The notes: generated by a model not told the origin, from the sequence alone. 15,355 nucleotides of DNA from Acidobacteriaceae bacterium (GCA_003165855.1 PMXH01000421.1:1-15355), one strand, 5' to 3'; counted from the stretch's first letter, positions 6,827 through 14,601 are shown. Numbers and translations: made by a program.

Positions 6827-7786
6827 TCACGCGCGAATGAGCTTCCGCCGCGCGCACCAGTAGATCGCGGCCAAACCGGAAGCGAACATCATCCAGGTTC
6901 CCGGTTCCGGAATAACTCCGCTTGATCCTCCACCACAGGGGTTCCCCTTTTTCTTGTTCCCACCTTCATTCCCCGCGGTGCCCTTGGCTTTGACCGGCCC
7001 GCAAAGGCCCGTTGGCAGCGGTGGCGGCGAGATCGGTACCCAGGCCCCTCCGACAAATGGATTGTACAAACTCAGCGGTCCCGCGGGCCCAAGGCCGGGC
7101 GCTTCGGGCCGATTAAGCAGAGCAGACTGGAACGGAACCGGCGGAGATTGCTGCGCCGTGCCCTCGCCCGCCTGAACCGGCTCATCAAATTTCTGTACCG
7201 GAGGCTCGGCTGGCGAAGCCTCCTGTTGCGGAGATTCTTCCACCCGGTTGGCGCAACGGCTGCGCGCCGTCATCCTACCATCGGTGATCAGCTTCTCTCC
7301 CTTGTGCAGAGTCAGCCTCCGCCGCGTCCAGTAAATGTGATTCCCGATGCGGTAGGACACGTAGACGGTCCGGGCCAGTGTGAGACGCACCACGCGCGCG
7401 CGGTCGTAATCGAAACCGGCGTAGTGAGCCGCCACGATTGGATCGTGTTCCGCCACCCACTTCAATTCTTTCGCATCCTGCACTCCGCCAGGCACGACCG
7501 AATACGGATATACAGGGCGGTCGGCGGATGAGCTGGAGACAATCTGATTCAACGTAAGCACGCGATTGCGGCTAAGTTCCGCCTGCTGAAGGGTGGGTGA
7601 AGCGGACTGCCCGCGGAAAAGAGATGGGCTCAGATATCTCAATGCGACGGCGGAGATACCAACAGCGAAAAGCCCGATCGTCGTGGCTACCAGCCAGCGC
7701 CGAAGCAGACGATTGCGACGGTGACGGCGGCTTCGCCGGCGCTTCACCACTACTGCCTGGACGTTCCCCTCTTCGGGATCGCTCAC
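6827..7786 (-). CDS. PEP-CTERM protein with polybasic N-terminal membrane anchor
   Basis: 319 residues from a GTG with AGGAG 7 nt upstream. A C-terminal PEP-CTERM sorting signal is clear: VIPEPG at 291-296, a hydrophobic helix (about 298-312), then ARRK. Such tails are recognised by exosortase in diderm bacteria that make exopolysaccharide. The N-terminus is unusual: a run of Arg/Lys/His (residues 15-30, KRRRSRRHRRNRLLRR), then one membrane helix (about 32-50) with no obvious signal peptidase site. The middle (about 70-165) is predicted as an alpha/beta segment with TARTVYVSYRIGNHIYWTRRRLTLHKGE-like strands split by turns. It is followed by a Pro-rich linker (165-285). The function is unknown. 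Divergent from the PEP-CTERM gene at 8290. Confidence 0.7.
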   Translation of the reverse strand: MSDPEEGNVQAVVVKRRRSRRHRRNRLLRRWLVATTIGLFAVGISAVALRYLSPSLFRGQSASPTLQQAELSRNRVLTLNQIVSSSSADRPVYPYSVVPGGVQDAKELKWVAEHDPIVAAHYAGFDYDRARVVRLTLARTVYVSYRIGNHIYWTRRRLTLHKGEKLITDGRMTARSRCANRVEESPQQEASPAEPPVQKFDEPVQAGEGTAQQSPPVPFQSALLNRPEAPGLGPAGPLSLYNPFVGGAWVPISPPPLPTGLCGPVKAKGTAGNEGGNKKKGNPCGGGSSGVIPEPGTWMMFASGLAAIYWCARRKLIRA

Positions 7787-7840
7787 AAAACCACTCCTAC
7801 CTGCGGCGGCCGTCCTGGGCTCCGGAATCGGGGCACTCCA

Positions 7841-7854
7841 CCATAAACCTATGG
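7841..7854. promoter_or_regulatory. Inverted repeat in the divergent PEP-CTERM intergenic region
   Basis: CCATA-AACC-TATGG (arms 7841-7845 and 7850-7854) lies 55-68 bp upstream of the minus-strand GTG at 7786. Its size and position suit a regulator binding site, but the arms are short and it could be chance. The rest of 7787-8010 shows no gene. It has only a CTGCAG pair (7975-7980 and 7992-7997) that could form another hairpin. Confidence 0.2.
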
Positions 7855-8014
7855 ACGCAGGTCAAGTGCCATACCGCAGAGCGCAAATCCCCACAAACTA
7901 CAGGAGATCCGCCCTCTTCTGGCGATCATGGTAGCAGACCGCGAAAGGCTTTGCACAAAATATGTTGGGGATTTCTGCAGGACCCTCCCAGCTGCAGCAT
8001 TCACCAGCCCTCCG

Positions 8015-8286
8015 CCCGCGTCCGGCTTGCGGACTCGGGTTCAAAGATGACTGTAGTAACACCACCATCGAGCCATTTTCAGGAGCTGTACACGGTAGTA
8101 CTCTCCCTATCTGTTACGGGAGTCAGTTGCACCCCGTCTACAGAAATGCCGCCCCTTCGCGGCGGAGCCAGTTTTCAGCAAGGGTTTATCTCTTTAGCTT
8201 TGCTGGCCGATCTCCCCCGATCGAAGGAAAGCAGGACACACGCTGTCGCTCAAGACAGCCGTCCTTAAGTTTTGCTGGGAGGCAAA
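8015..8286 (+). promoter_or_regulatory. Highly structured 5' leader of the downstream PEP-CTERM gene (candidate cis-regulatory RNA)
   Basis: Successive paired elements, read on the plus strand: (1) CCCG-C-GTCCG / CGGAC-T-CGGG, 8015-8039, 9 bp with one mismatch; (2) a nested element, CTGTA+ACGG (8086-8090, 8092-8095) with CCGT+TACAG (8134-8137, 8139-8143), enclosing CTCCC/GGGAG (8103-8107, 8118-8122); (3) CCGCC/GGCGG (8149-8165); (4) CAGCAA/TTGCTG (8176-8181, 8200-8205); (5) CGATC/GATCG (8208-8223); (6) AGGAC+GCTGTC / GACAGC+GTCCT (8233-8237, 8242-8247, 8254-8259, 8261-8265), 11 bp; (7) TTTGC/GCAAA (8271-8275, 8282-8286), with most of the Shine-Dalgarno in its loop. It does not show the conserved GCAAAGCC-type core of c-di-GMP-I riboswitches. 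Pairing was done by eye, and the start of the transcript is unknown. Confidence 0.4.
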
Positions 8287-8289
8287 CCC

Positions 8290-8937
8290 ATGCGTTTGAA
8301 TCGTCTTCATCTCATACTTTCGGTTCTGGTGGTCTCGCTGCTCCTGGCGAGCCCGGCTTTCGCCACCTCGGTCACTATGAAATATCTCGGAGGCACGGGC
8401 AGTGGCATTGGAGGCGGAGCTGTTTATCCCTACCAGTTTTCCATCAACGGTAGCAGCACGCCCACGCTCCTGCTGTGCGACAGCTACGACAACGACGTCC
8501 GTGTCAATGAGAGGTGGACGGCGACCGTTACGCCATTCCTGCAAGGCATTGCGAACAGCATGTTTGGGCCGTCGATGACTCTGGATTACAAGGCCGCTGG
8601 GTTGATCTTCAAGAGCATGCTGGCCGGAACCATTACCGCTACGCAGGCGAATTGGGCAATTTGGGGTCTGTTCTCATCGAACGCTACTTCGCAGTCCCAA
8701 TTTCAGACCACCGGCGCAGGTGCAATCGAAACCCAGTATCTCGCCCTGGCCGGCACCGCTTCCAATTCCGCCTTCAACGGATTGCTCCTCTATACTCCTA
8801 ACCACGCAACGCCTGGCGTAGGCCCGCAGGAGTTTATCGGCTACAGTGCCGTGCCCGAGCCGGGCAGCCTCATGCTGATGGGCACCGGTTTAATCGGCCT
8901 GGCGGGAATGCTTCGGAGAAAATTCCTCAAAGTCTAA
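8290..8937 (+). CDS. PEP-CTERM sorting-domain protein, exported
   Basis: 215 residues. The ATG at 8290 is chosen over an in-frame TTG at 8272 because GGGAGG (8277-8282) sits 7 nt upstream of the ATG and the signal peptide then starts properly. The signal peptide is about 1-25 (core LILSVLVVSLLLA, cleavage after AFA). The body, about 160 residues, is rich in Gly, Ser, Thr and aromatic residues, with one cysteine (C63 in LLLCDSYDND). The C-terminus carries VPEPGS (188-193), a hydrophobic helix and RRKFLKV, a standard PEP-CTERM signal for exosortase processing. It is probably a surface or matrix protein; no enzyme motif is seen. The exosortase gene is not in the window. It ends before a strong terminator. 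Confidence 0.82.
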   Translation: MRLNRLHLILSVLVVSLLLASPAFATSVTMKYLGGTGSGIGGGAVYPYQFSINGSSTPTLLLCDSYDNDVRVNERWTATVTPFLQGIANSMFGPSMTLDYKAAGLIFKSMLAGTITATQANWAIWGLFSSNATSQSQFQTTGAGAIETQYLALAGTASNSAFNGLLLYTPNHATPGVGPQEFIGYSAVPEPGSLMLMGTGLIGLAGMLRRKFLKV

Positions 8938-9004
8938 TTCGCGGAGCCCCGCAGTTCCTGAATCAACGGAGTTGCTTCACCCTCTCGACGCATCAACCCT
9001 CGAT

Positions 9005-9036
9005 CCGCGCTGTCAACAGGCAGCGCGGTTTTTTCT
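9005..9036 (+). terminator. Rho-independent terminator of the PEP-CTERM gene
   Basis: A perfect 8-bp GC-rich stem (CCGCGCTG at 9005-9012, CAGCGCGG at 9021-9028) with an 8-nt loop, followed directly by six T and then CTTG. It lies 67 bp past the stop at 8937. It has the T-run only on the plus strand, so it serves the PEP-CTERM gene rather than the hox operon that converges on it. Confidence 0.93.
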
Positions 9037-9047
9037 TGCTGACCATT

Positions 9048-9067
9048 TCTCATCGTGTCTCATCGTG
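9048..9067 (+). repeat. Two tandem copies of a 10-bp unit
   Basis: TCTCATCGTG occurs twice back to back between the PEP-CTERM terminator and the hoxW stop. Only two copies are present, so it is too short to assign a role. Confidence 0.4.
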
Positions 9068-9120
9068 CTCGGCAGCGCGAAGGATGACTTCCCTTTCGTT
9101 GGCCGGAACCACTTCTATGT

Positions 9121-9603
9121 CTAAACCTCAACCTCCGGCAAAGAAACGGGCCCTCCGGACAGAATCTGTTTCGTCAATCCTTCCACTCTGGCCGCCAGAT
9201 GCGGCAAGCGCGCAGTCACACTTCTCGACAACCCCTCTCCGTGCTCAAAAGACTGCCCCACAAGACTCACGGAGAAGGCTTGCGGACTTGTGCCGTATAA
9301 CTCTTGGGCCAGTCCAACCACCTCGGCGGGAGAAAGCTGGTGAGAAAAGCTCGCTTTGGTCGACGGCGTCGTCACCCGCGCGCAGCGTACTTCGCCAGGT
9401 TCACCGTCTCTGCTGGCATCCACAAAAATTGCGGAGTCCACACGGCTGACGGCCTCCGCTACTTCCGGCAGGAGTTGGTGCAACTGCAGGACCGACACTC
9501 CCGGCGATGCCAACCTGCTGCGCAATTCCCCGGCAACCAGCCAGCCGATTCCATCGTCGCAGCGCAGAGGATTGCCGTACGCGATAATAAGCACCCGAGG
9601 CAT
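9121..9603 (-). CDS. hoxW: Hydrogenase maturation protease HoxW
   Basis: 160 residues from the ATG at 9603; an upstream in-frame start at 9699 would run back into hoxH and is rejected. It starts with MPRVLIIAYGNPLRCDDGIG, the standard N-terminus of HybD/HoxW-type endopeptidases. The likely nickel-sensing ligands are D16 or D17, D62 (in FVDAS) and H88 (in FSHQLS), spaced as in HybD. It removes the C-terminal tail of the hydrogenase large subunit after nickel insertion, in the cytoplasm. It starts 16 bp after the hoxH stop and is the last gene of the operon. I found no terminator facing this direction before the convergent gene. Confidence 0.88.
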   Translation of the reverse strand: MPRVLIIAYGNPLRCDDGIGWLVAGELRSRLASPGVSVLQLHQLLPEVAEAVSRVDSAIFVDASRDGEPGEVRCARVTTPSTKASFSHQLSPAEVVGLAQELYGTSPQAFSVSLVGQSFEHGEGLSRSVTARLPHLAARVEGLTKQILSGGPVSLPEVEV

Positions 9604-9619
9604 CGTGTTGCTCGCGAAC

Positions 9620-11050
9620 TCAGCCTCGCGCCACTTGGTCCAGAACTTCGCCCCCGGGGCTGAGCAGCTGAATATGGAGCGCCATCTGACCCAGCGCATG
9701 GGTCGCGCAACTCAGGCAGGGGTCGTAGGCTCGGATTACCGCTTCCACGCGGTTCAACATCCCGGGAGTCAGGTGATGGCCGCGAACAAAATGCTTGGCC
9801 ACCTGCAGAATGCTGCGATTCATCGCCAGATTGTTATGTCCCGTGGCGATCACCAGGTTTACCCAGCGTATCAGGCCCTGGTCGTCGATTTTGTAATGAT
9901 GAAACAGCGTTCCGCGCGGTGCCTCGCAGGCCCCTACTCCCTCCAGCGCATTCGGCTCCGCCACGGCGCGCACATGCAGGGAAAGAATTTCCGCATCGTT
10001 CAGCAACCGCTCCATGCGCTCGACACAATAGAGCATCTCGATAAGCCGGGCATGGTGATAATGGAACGAGCTCAGCACCGCGGTGCGCTGCAATTCGTGG
10101 AATTCCGCCAGTTCCTGGTCGGCGAGCGGCGTACCGCATCGGTCGGCGACATTCAACCGAGCCAATGGTCCCACCCGGTAGACCCCGTCCGGGAATCCCA
10201 GAGGCTTGTAGTACGCCGACTTCATATAGCTCCAAGGCTCAACCTTCTCGCCAATATAGTCGGAATAGCGTGTGGGGTCGAGAGCGTCGGCCACAACCTT
10301 GCCGGAAGCATCCACGATGCGCAGCTTTCCGTCGTAAAACGTGAGGCCGTTGTCTTGTTTGACGATGCCCATGAACATCGTCGGAAAATTGCCGAAGCTC
10401 GCGATCTCCTCGCGGAAATTCTCCATCGTGCTCTTGAACCACTCCAGCGTCCGCTCGACGATACTCAGCGCTTCCGGCAGTGCGTCGAGGATGGCATCGC
10501 GGTTGGTCGCGGTGAGGGGCTCACTCACTCCTCCCGGCACGATCCAGGCGGGATGGATGCGTTTCCCTCCCAGCCGTTCAATAATCTGCTGCCCGAACTG
10601 CCGCAGCCGGATTCCATCCCGCGCCAGCTCCGGATTCTTCTCCGCCACCCCGAATAGATTGCTCTTGGCCGGATCGGCGTCCATGCCCAGCAGCAGGTCT
10701 GGAGAGGATAGATAAAACAGGCTCAGCGCGTGCGACTGTAACACCTGGGCCAGCCCAAAGATGCGGCGGAGTTTGTCGGCGGTTGGCGGGATCCTTACCG
10801 CCAGCAGAGAATCGCAAGCCTTGGCCGAGGCAATCAGATGGCTCACCGGACAAATCCCGCAAATCCGCGCCATCAGCGAAGGCATCTCGTAAAACGGACG
10901 CCCCTCGCAAAATTTTTCGAAGCCCCGGAACTGCGTGACGTGAAACCGCGCTTCCTCAACCCGGCCGTCTTCATTGAGGTGCAGAGTGATTTTGGAATGA
11001 CCTTCGATGCGGGTGACCGGGTCTATGACAATGGTGTTGCCCTGCTTCAC
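9620..11050 (-). CDS. hoxH: NAD-coupled [NiFe] hydrogenase large subunit HoxH
   Basis: 476 residues. It binds the NiFe(CN)2CO centre. The four cysteine ligands are present: C64 and C67 in [10 protein letters not shown] (62-71), and C445 and C448 in DPCLSCATH (443-451). A 25-residue tail (ALGQMA... to the end) follows H451, the expected cut point, so the precursor form is encoded and should be processed by HoxW. The N-terminal [10 protein letters not shown] (9-18) is also typical. The motifs and neighbours place it in the bidirectional group 3d enzymes, which reduce NAD+ with H2 or make H2 from NADH in the cytoplasm. It starts with GTG, with GGAG 8 nt upstream, 27 bp after hoxY. Confidence 0.95.
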   Translation of the reverse strand: MKQGNTIVIDPVTRIEGHSKITLHLNEDGRVEEARFHVTQFRGFEKFCEGRPFYEMPSLMARICGICPVSHLIASAKACDSLLAVRIPPTADKLRRIFGLAQVLQSHALSLFYLSSPDLLLGMDADPAKSNLFGVAEKNPELARDGIRLRQFGQQIIERLGGKRIHPAWIVPGGVSEPLTATNRDAILDALPEALSIVERTLEWFKSTMENFREEIASFGNFPTMFMGIVKQDNGLTFYDGKLRIVDASGKVVADALDPTRYSDYIGEKVEPWSYMKSAYYKPLGFPDGVYRVGPLARLNVADRCGTPLADQELAEFHELQRTAVLSSFHYHHARLIEMLYCVERMERLLNDAEILSLHVRAVAEPNALEGVGACEAPRGTLFHHYKIDDQGLIRWVNLVIATGHNNLAMNRSILQVAKHFVRGHHLTPGMLNRVEAVIRAYDPCLSCATHALGQMALHIQLLSPGGEVLDQVARG

Positions 11051-11077
11051 GGCTTTTCTCCACGATCCAAAAAGGCG

Positions 11078-11611
11078 TCACGATCCAAAGCGCGTCCTCG
11101 GACTCACGTCCGGCTGCCGGCCTTCCAGCAGCTCAGTAACTACGTAGAAAATGGTGTCGGCCGAAGGAGGACAGCCGGGAACAAAGACATCGACGGTCAC
11201 AATTTCGTGCACTGGCCGCGAATAAGGGAGCAACGCCGGCACGTCCTGCGTTGGAATGCCCGGGTCAAACGTCACATTCTCGCGATACGCCCGGTCATAC
11301 ACTGCCTTCCGGCCAAAGGGATTGCGCATGCCCGGCACATTGGATGTAACCGCACAGTCGCCCAGTGAGACCAGGGTCTTCGTCCGCTCCCGCACGATCT
11401 GGATCTTGTGCAGGTCTTCCTCGCTGCTCACTGCGCCTTCCACCAGCGTCAGGTCCACGTTCTCGGGAAATTCTTTCGTATCCACCAGGGGGCTGTAGAC
11501 CAGGTCGGCGATGCCAGCCAATGCCAGCAAACGCTCGTCCATGTCCAAAAGAGACATGTGACACCCGGAGCAGCCATCCAACCAAACCGTTGCCAGCCGT
11601 TTCTTGCTCAT
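11078..11611 (-). CDS. hoxY: Hydrogenase small subunit HoxY
   Basis: 177 residues, the short cytoplasmic form without a Tat signal, as expected for soluble group 3 enzymes. The ligands of the single proximal [4Fe-4S] cluster are visible: C14 and C17 in DGCSGCH (12-18), C86 in LGDCAV, C147 in VPGCPPS. It passes electrons from HoxH to the diaphorase part. The ATG overlaps the stop of hoxU (ATGA), which suggests translational coupling. Residues 91-100 ([10 protein letters not shown]) match the conserved small-subunit loop near the cluster. Confidence 0.95.
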   Translation of the reverse strand: MSKKRLATVWLDGCSGCHMSLLDMDERLLALAGIADLVYSPLVDTKEFPENVDLTLVEGAVSSEEDLHKIQIVRERTKTLVSLGDCAVTSNVPGMRNPFGRKAVYDRAYRENVTFDPGIPTQDVPALLPYSRPVHEIVTVDVFVPGCPPSADTIFYVVTELLEGRQPDVSPRTRFGS

Positions 11612-12327
11612 TCGTTCTCTTCCCGCATGAGCGTGAGGTACGGCAGAAACTGCCGGCGCTTGAGCATCTCCGCCACCGAACGCCCTTTCTCAAACAGCGC
11701 GCCAGTGGGACACACATGCACACATTTTCCGCAGCTGGTGCAGGTTTCCGACAAGCCCCACGGCTCGTTCAAATCGGTGATGACCTTGGCGTCGATGCCC
11801 CGGCCCAGCACATCCCAGGTGTGCGCCCCTTCGATCTCATCGCACACGCGCACGCAACGCGTGCACAGAATGCAGCGGTTGTGGTCGATCACAAAGCGGT
11901 CGTGCGATGCATCCACTTCCACCTTGGGATAGCGGTAGGGAAAGTGAACGTGCGTGATATCCAGGCCCTGTGCCAGCATCTGCATTTCACAGTGGCCGTT
12001 GGAAACGCATACCGCGCAGACGTGATTGCGCTCCGTGAAAAGCAACTCCAGGATCATCCTGCGGTATTTTTGCAGGCGGTCCGAGTTGGTGGTGACCTCC
12101 ATGCCCTCTTCAACCGCGGTCACGCAGGCCGGCAGCAAGCGGTTCTGCCCCTTCACCTCCACCAGGCACAGCCGGCACGCGCCTACGTCCGACAGTCCCT
12201 CCATCTCGCAAAGGCGAGGGATGAAGATCCCGTGCTGGCGCGCCACATCCAGGATGGTTTCTTCCTGGCGGCCGCTCAAGTCCCGCCCGTCAATCCTCAG
12301 CGTCTTAACGGCTGCGGTCAGGCTCAT
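11608..12327 (-). CDS. hoxU: Diaphorase iron-sulfur subunit HoxU
   Basis: 239 residues from the ATG at 12327; a longer reading from 12372 would overlap hoxF by 45 bp more and is less likely. Domains in order: a plant-type [2Fe-2S] ferredoxin (C40, C51, C54, C68), a NuoG-like His-Cys [4Fe-4S] site in [14 protein letters not shown] (H102, C104, C107, C113), and two [4Fe-4S] motifs (C152/155/158/162 and C196/199/202/206). It is homologous to the N-terminal part of NuoG of complex I and carries electrons between HoxF and HoxY. It overlaps both neighbours by ATGA. Confidence 0.94.
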   Translation of the reverse strand: MSLTAAVKTLRIDGRDLSGRQEETILDVARQHGIFIPRLCEMEGLSDVGACRLCLVEVKGQNRLLPACVTAVEEGMEVTTNSDRLQKYRRMILELLFTERNHVCAVCVSNGHCEMQMLAQGLDITHVHFPYRYPKVEVDASHDRFVIDHNRCILCTRCVRVCDEIEGAHTWDVLGRGIDAKVITDLNEPWGLSETCTSCGKCVHVCPTGALFEKGRSVAEMLKRRQFLPYLTLMREENE

Positions 12328-13967
12328 CCCTGCTCTCCGTTCTCCTGCTGGCCGCATACCCCGGCCGGACATTTATGGTCATCGATGTGTGCCCGATACT
12401 CCTCGCCAAACGACCGCAGCGTGCTCACCACCGGATTCGGCGCCGATTGTCCCAGTCCGCACAGGCTGGTGTGCTTCAAAAGATCGCAAAGCTCTTCGAG
12501 CATGCTCATGTCTTGCTTGGTCGCGCTCATAGTGCTGATCGCGGTCAGGATGCGGTGCATCTGGTAGGTTCCCACCCGGCAGGGGATGCACTTTCCGCAG
12601 GACTCGGTCATGCAGAAATCCATAAAGTACTTAGCCACATCTACCATGCAGGAAGTCTGATCCATCACGATCATTCCGCCCGAACCCATAATCGATCCGG
12701 CGCGCGCCAGCGACTCGTAGTCCACCGGCATGTCGAGACAACTCTCGGGCAGGCAGCCACCGGAGGGGCCGCCAGTCTGGACGGCCTTGAATTTCCGCCC
12801 TTCCGGAATTCCGCCGCCGATCTCAAACACCATCTCGCGCAGGCTGATCCCCATCGGGACTTCCACCAGACCCGTATTCTGCACACTCCCGGCCAGCGCG
12901 AACACCTTCGTTCCCTTGCTCTTCTCCGTGCCAATCTGCGCATACCACTCCCCGCCCTTGCGGATGATGGGTGCAATGTTGGCGTAGGTTTCCACGTTGT
13001 TGATGAGGGTTGGTTGTCCGAAGAGACCTTCCATCGCGGGATAAGGCGGACGCGGCCGCGGAGTTCCGCGCTTCCCTTCCACCGACGCAATCAGCGCCGT
13101 CTCTTCTCCACAGACGAACGCGCCCGCGCCCAGCCGCACGTCCAGCCGCAGGCTGAATCGTGTACCGCAAATGTTCGCCCCCAACAACCCGGCACGTTCC
13201 GCCTGTCGGATAGCGTTGCGCAACCGCTTGATCGCCAGCGGATATTCGGCGCGCACGTAGATATATCCTTCCGATGCGCCCACGGCATAGGCAGCGATCA
13301 GCATGCCCTCGAGAACGCGGTGCGGATCGCTCTCCAGCACGCTGCGATCCATGAATGCGCCGGGATCGCCTTCGTCCGCATTGCAAATAACATATTTCTG
13401 GGTGCCGACGGATTTTGCCACCGTGCTCCACTTCAATCCGGTCGGATAGCCCGCGCCTCCGCGCCCACGCAAGCCACTCTTGGTCACCTGCTCCACCACT
13501 TCCCTCGGCGCCATCTCGGTTAGCGCCTTGATCAACGCGGTGTACCCCTCGGCAGCAATGTAGTCCTCAATCCGGTCCGGATCGATTACCCCGGAATTCT
13601 CCAGCACAATCTTCTGCTGCCGCTGAAAGAATGGAACGTCCGTCCGGCAAACTAGGCGAGCCACTGCCGGGCCTTCCAGACTGTCAAGAATCTCAGCCGC
13701 ATCGCCCGCCGCCACCTGCTTGTAGAGAACGCCGGTGCTGGTCGAGACCAGCGGACCTTCCGAGCAAAGTCCCATGCAGCCCACGCCCTTCACCCGGCAA
13801 CTTTCCTTTGTACCCCGACGTCCGACTTCCTGGTCAAGCGCATCCTTCACGCTCTGACTATGGCAGGACATGCACCCAGCGGCGACGCACACATGCACGC
13901 GCTGCTGGAACTGGCTTTGCGCTGCCCGTTCGGTTTCGGCAATCTGCTCAAGTTCTTCAGGAGTCAT
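12324..13967 (-). CDS. hoxF: Diaphorase flavoprotein subunit HoxF (NADH-oxidising)
   Basis: 547 residues from the ATG at 13967, which overlaps the hoxE stop as ATGA; an in-frame ATG at 13979 adds four residues and cannot be excluded. The N-terminal thioredoxin-like [2Fe-2S] domain has C27, C32, C64 and C68. The NuoF-like core follows, with the NADH/FMN glycine-rich motif [10 protein letters not shown] (168-177), [10 protein letters not shown] (196-205) and CGEETALI (286-293). The C-terminal [4Fe-4S] site is C457, C460 and C463 in [10 protein letters not shown] plus C503. It binds FMN and NAD(H) and is where NAD+ is reduced. Size and domain order match HoxF with the fused N-terminal domain rather than plain NuoF. 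Confidence 0.95.
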   Translation of the reverse strand: MTPEELEQIAETERAAQSQFQQRVHVCVAAGCMSCHSQSVKDALDQEVGRRGTKESCRVKGVGCMGLCSEGPLVSTSTGVLYKQVAAGDAAEILDSLEGPAVARLVCRTDVPFFQRQQKIVLENSGVIDPDRIEDYIAAEGYTALIKALTEMAPREVVEQVTKSGLRGRGGAGYPTGLKWSTVAKSVGTQKYVICNADEGDPGAFMDRSVLESDPHRVLEGMLIAAYAVGASEGYIYVRAEYPLAIKRLRNAIRQAERAGLLGANICGTRFSLRLDVRLGAGAFVCGEETALIASVEGKRGTPRPRPPYPAMEGLFGQPTLINNVETYANIAPIIRKGGEWYAQIGTEKSKGTKVFALAGSVQNTGLVEVPMGISLREMVFEIGGGIPEGRKFKAVQTGGPSGGCLPESCLDMPVDYESLARAGSIMGSGGMIVMDQTSCMVDVAKYFMDFCMTESCGKCIPCRVGTYQMHRILTAISTMSATKQDMSMLEELCDLLKHTSLCGLGQSAPNPVVSTLRSFGEEYRAHIDDHKCPAGVCGQQENGEQG

Positions 13968-14464
13968 GGACGGGTCCATTGCTTCAGGTGTTGCTGCAAC
14001 GCCGCTACACTTACCTTCCCTGCCACTTCCTGGTCATACACCACGGCTGGCGCCAGTCCGCAAGAACCGAGGCAGCGTGCCGTCAGCAAAGAAACCTTCT
14101 GGTCGGTCGTGGTCTCGCCGGCGGCGATGCCCAAGTCGTGCTCCACGGCGTGCAGCAGCTGCGGCGCCCCCTTGATGTAGCACGCTGTGCCCATACAGAT
14201 CACGCAGGTATGTTCTCCCGCTGGCTTAAGGGTGAAAAAATGGTAGAAGGTGGCCACACCGTAGGCTCGGCTCAACGGCACGCGCAGAGACATGGCAACA
14301 TAGCGTAGCGCCGGAGTATCCAGATAGCCGAAGGCTTCCTGGACGGTGTGCAGCGTTTCAATCAGACCACGGGCCTGCAGTCCCTGGCGGCGCATGGTTG
14401 CATCCACCAGCTTCCACCGTTTGTCCTGATTGGGCGGCGTGGGCTTCGAAACATATGAGGGCAT
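13964..14464 (-). CDS. hoxE: Diaphorase subunit HoxE ([2Fe-2S], NuoE-like)
   Basis: 166 residues. NuoE family: an N-terminal helical part (about 17-80, with [10 protein letters not shown] at 68-77 as in NuoE) and a thioredoxin-like [2Fe-2S] domain with C90 and C95 in CMGTAC and C131 and C135 in CLGSC. Its presence, as in cyanobacteria and some other bacteria, makes the pentameric HoxEFUYH form rather than the HoxFUYH form of Cupriavidus. It is the first gene of the operon. The ATG at 14464 has only a weak purine stretch (AGAAGA) before it, and a 7-bp hairpin starts 12 nt upstream. Confidence 0.92.
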   Translation of the reverse strand: MPSYVSKPTPPNQDKRWKLVDATMRRQGLQARGLIETLHTVQEAFGYLDTPALRYVAMSLRVPLSRAYGVATFYHFFTLKPAGEHTCVICMGTACYIKGAPQLLHAVEHDLGIAAGETTTDQKVSLLTARCLGSCGLAPAVVYDQEVAGKVSVAALQQHLKQWTRP

Positions 14465-14476
14465 AGTAATCTTCTA

Positions 14477-14496
14477 CCCACCGCAAGTTCGGTGGG
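14477..14496 (-). promoter_or_regulatory. Hairpin in the hoxE 5' leader
   Basis: On the minus strand, CCCACCG-AACTTG-CGGTGGG forms a perfect 7-bp stem with a 6-nt loop, ending 12 nt before the hoxE ATG and just upstream of the weak Shine-Dalgarno. It could stabilise the mRNA or modulate initiation. There is no T-run, so it is not a terminator. The role is inferred. Confidence 0.45.
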
Positions 14497-14528
14497 CGCT
14501 TCCGTGACGCATGAGTTCGTGGCGCCGA

Positions 14529-14601
14529 AATATATAATCCGCAATTTTCTTCTTCACTCCGACAACGCCTTCAGTTTACATCCATCTCGCGGGTTCGCGA
14601 G
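14529..14601 (-). promoter_or_regulatory. Candidate hox promoter/operator region
   Basis: The gap 14465-14668 has no gene. An AT-rich stretch (ATTATATATTT on the minus strand, 14538-14528) could be a -10 box about 65 bp before hoxE, but no good -35 lies 16-18 bp upstream; the nearest TTGxC-like hexamer (14565-14560) is too far. Upstream, a perfect inverted repeat CTCGCG-GGTT-CGCGAG spans 14586-14601 and could bind a dimeric regulator. I found no FNR-type TTGAT-N4-ATCAA site and no convincing terminator for the upstream gene. Confidence 0.3.

Noticed and set aside
7919..7936. Sigma-54-like TGGC...GC element (CTGGCGAT...GTAGCA)
   Set aside because: The spacing between GG and GC is 11 rather than 10, and the TTGC box is not matched.
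7940..8289. c-di-GMP-I riboswitch before the PEP-CTERM gene
   Set aside because: This would be the expected element for a matrix gene, but the conserved GCAAAGCC-like core and the tetraloop receptor layout are not present.
7597..8453. Plus-strand open frames running through the PEP-CTERM intergenic region
   Set aside because: They overlap the start of one gene and the body of another in the wrong frame, lack a ribosome binding site, and the translation is low-complexity Ser/Arg/Pro with no recognisable feature.
9356..10657. Long open frame on the plus strand, 433 codons, opposite hoxH
   Set aside because: It is antisense to a clearly recognised gene, has no family features, and long antisense frames are common opposite GC-rich genes.
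11365..13523. Two long plus-strand open frames opposite hoxY/hoxU and hoxF (400 and 382 codons)
   Set aside because: Their composition (His, Arg and Ala-rich, no domains) mirrors the hox genes on the other strand; the minus-strand frames carry all expected metal ligands.
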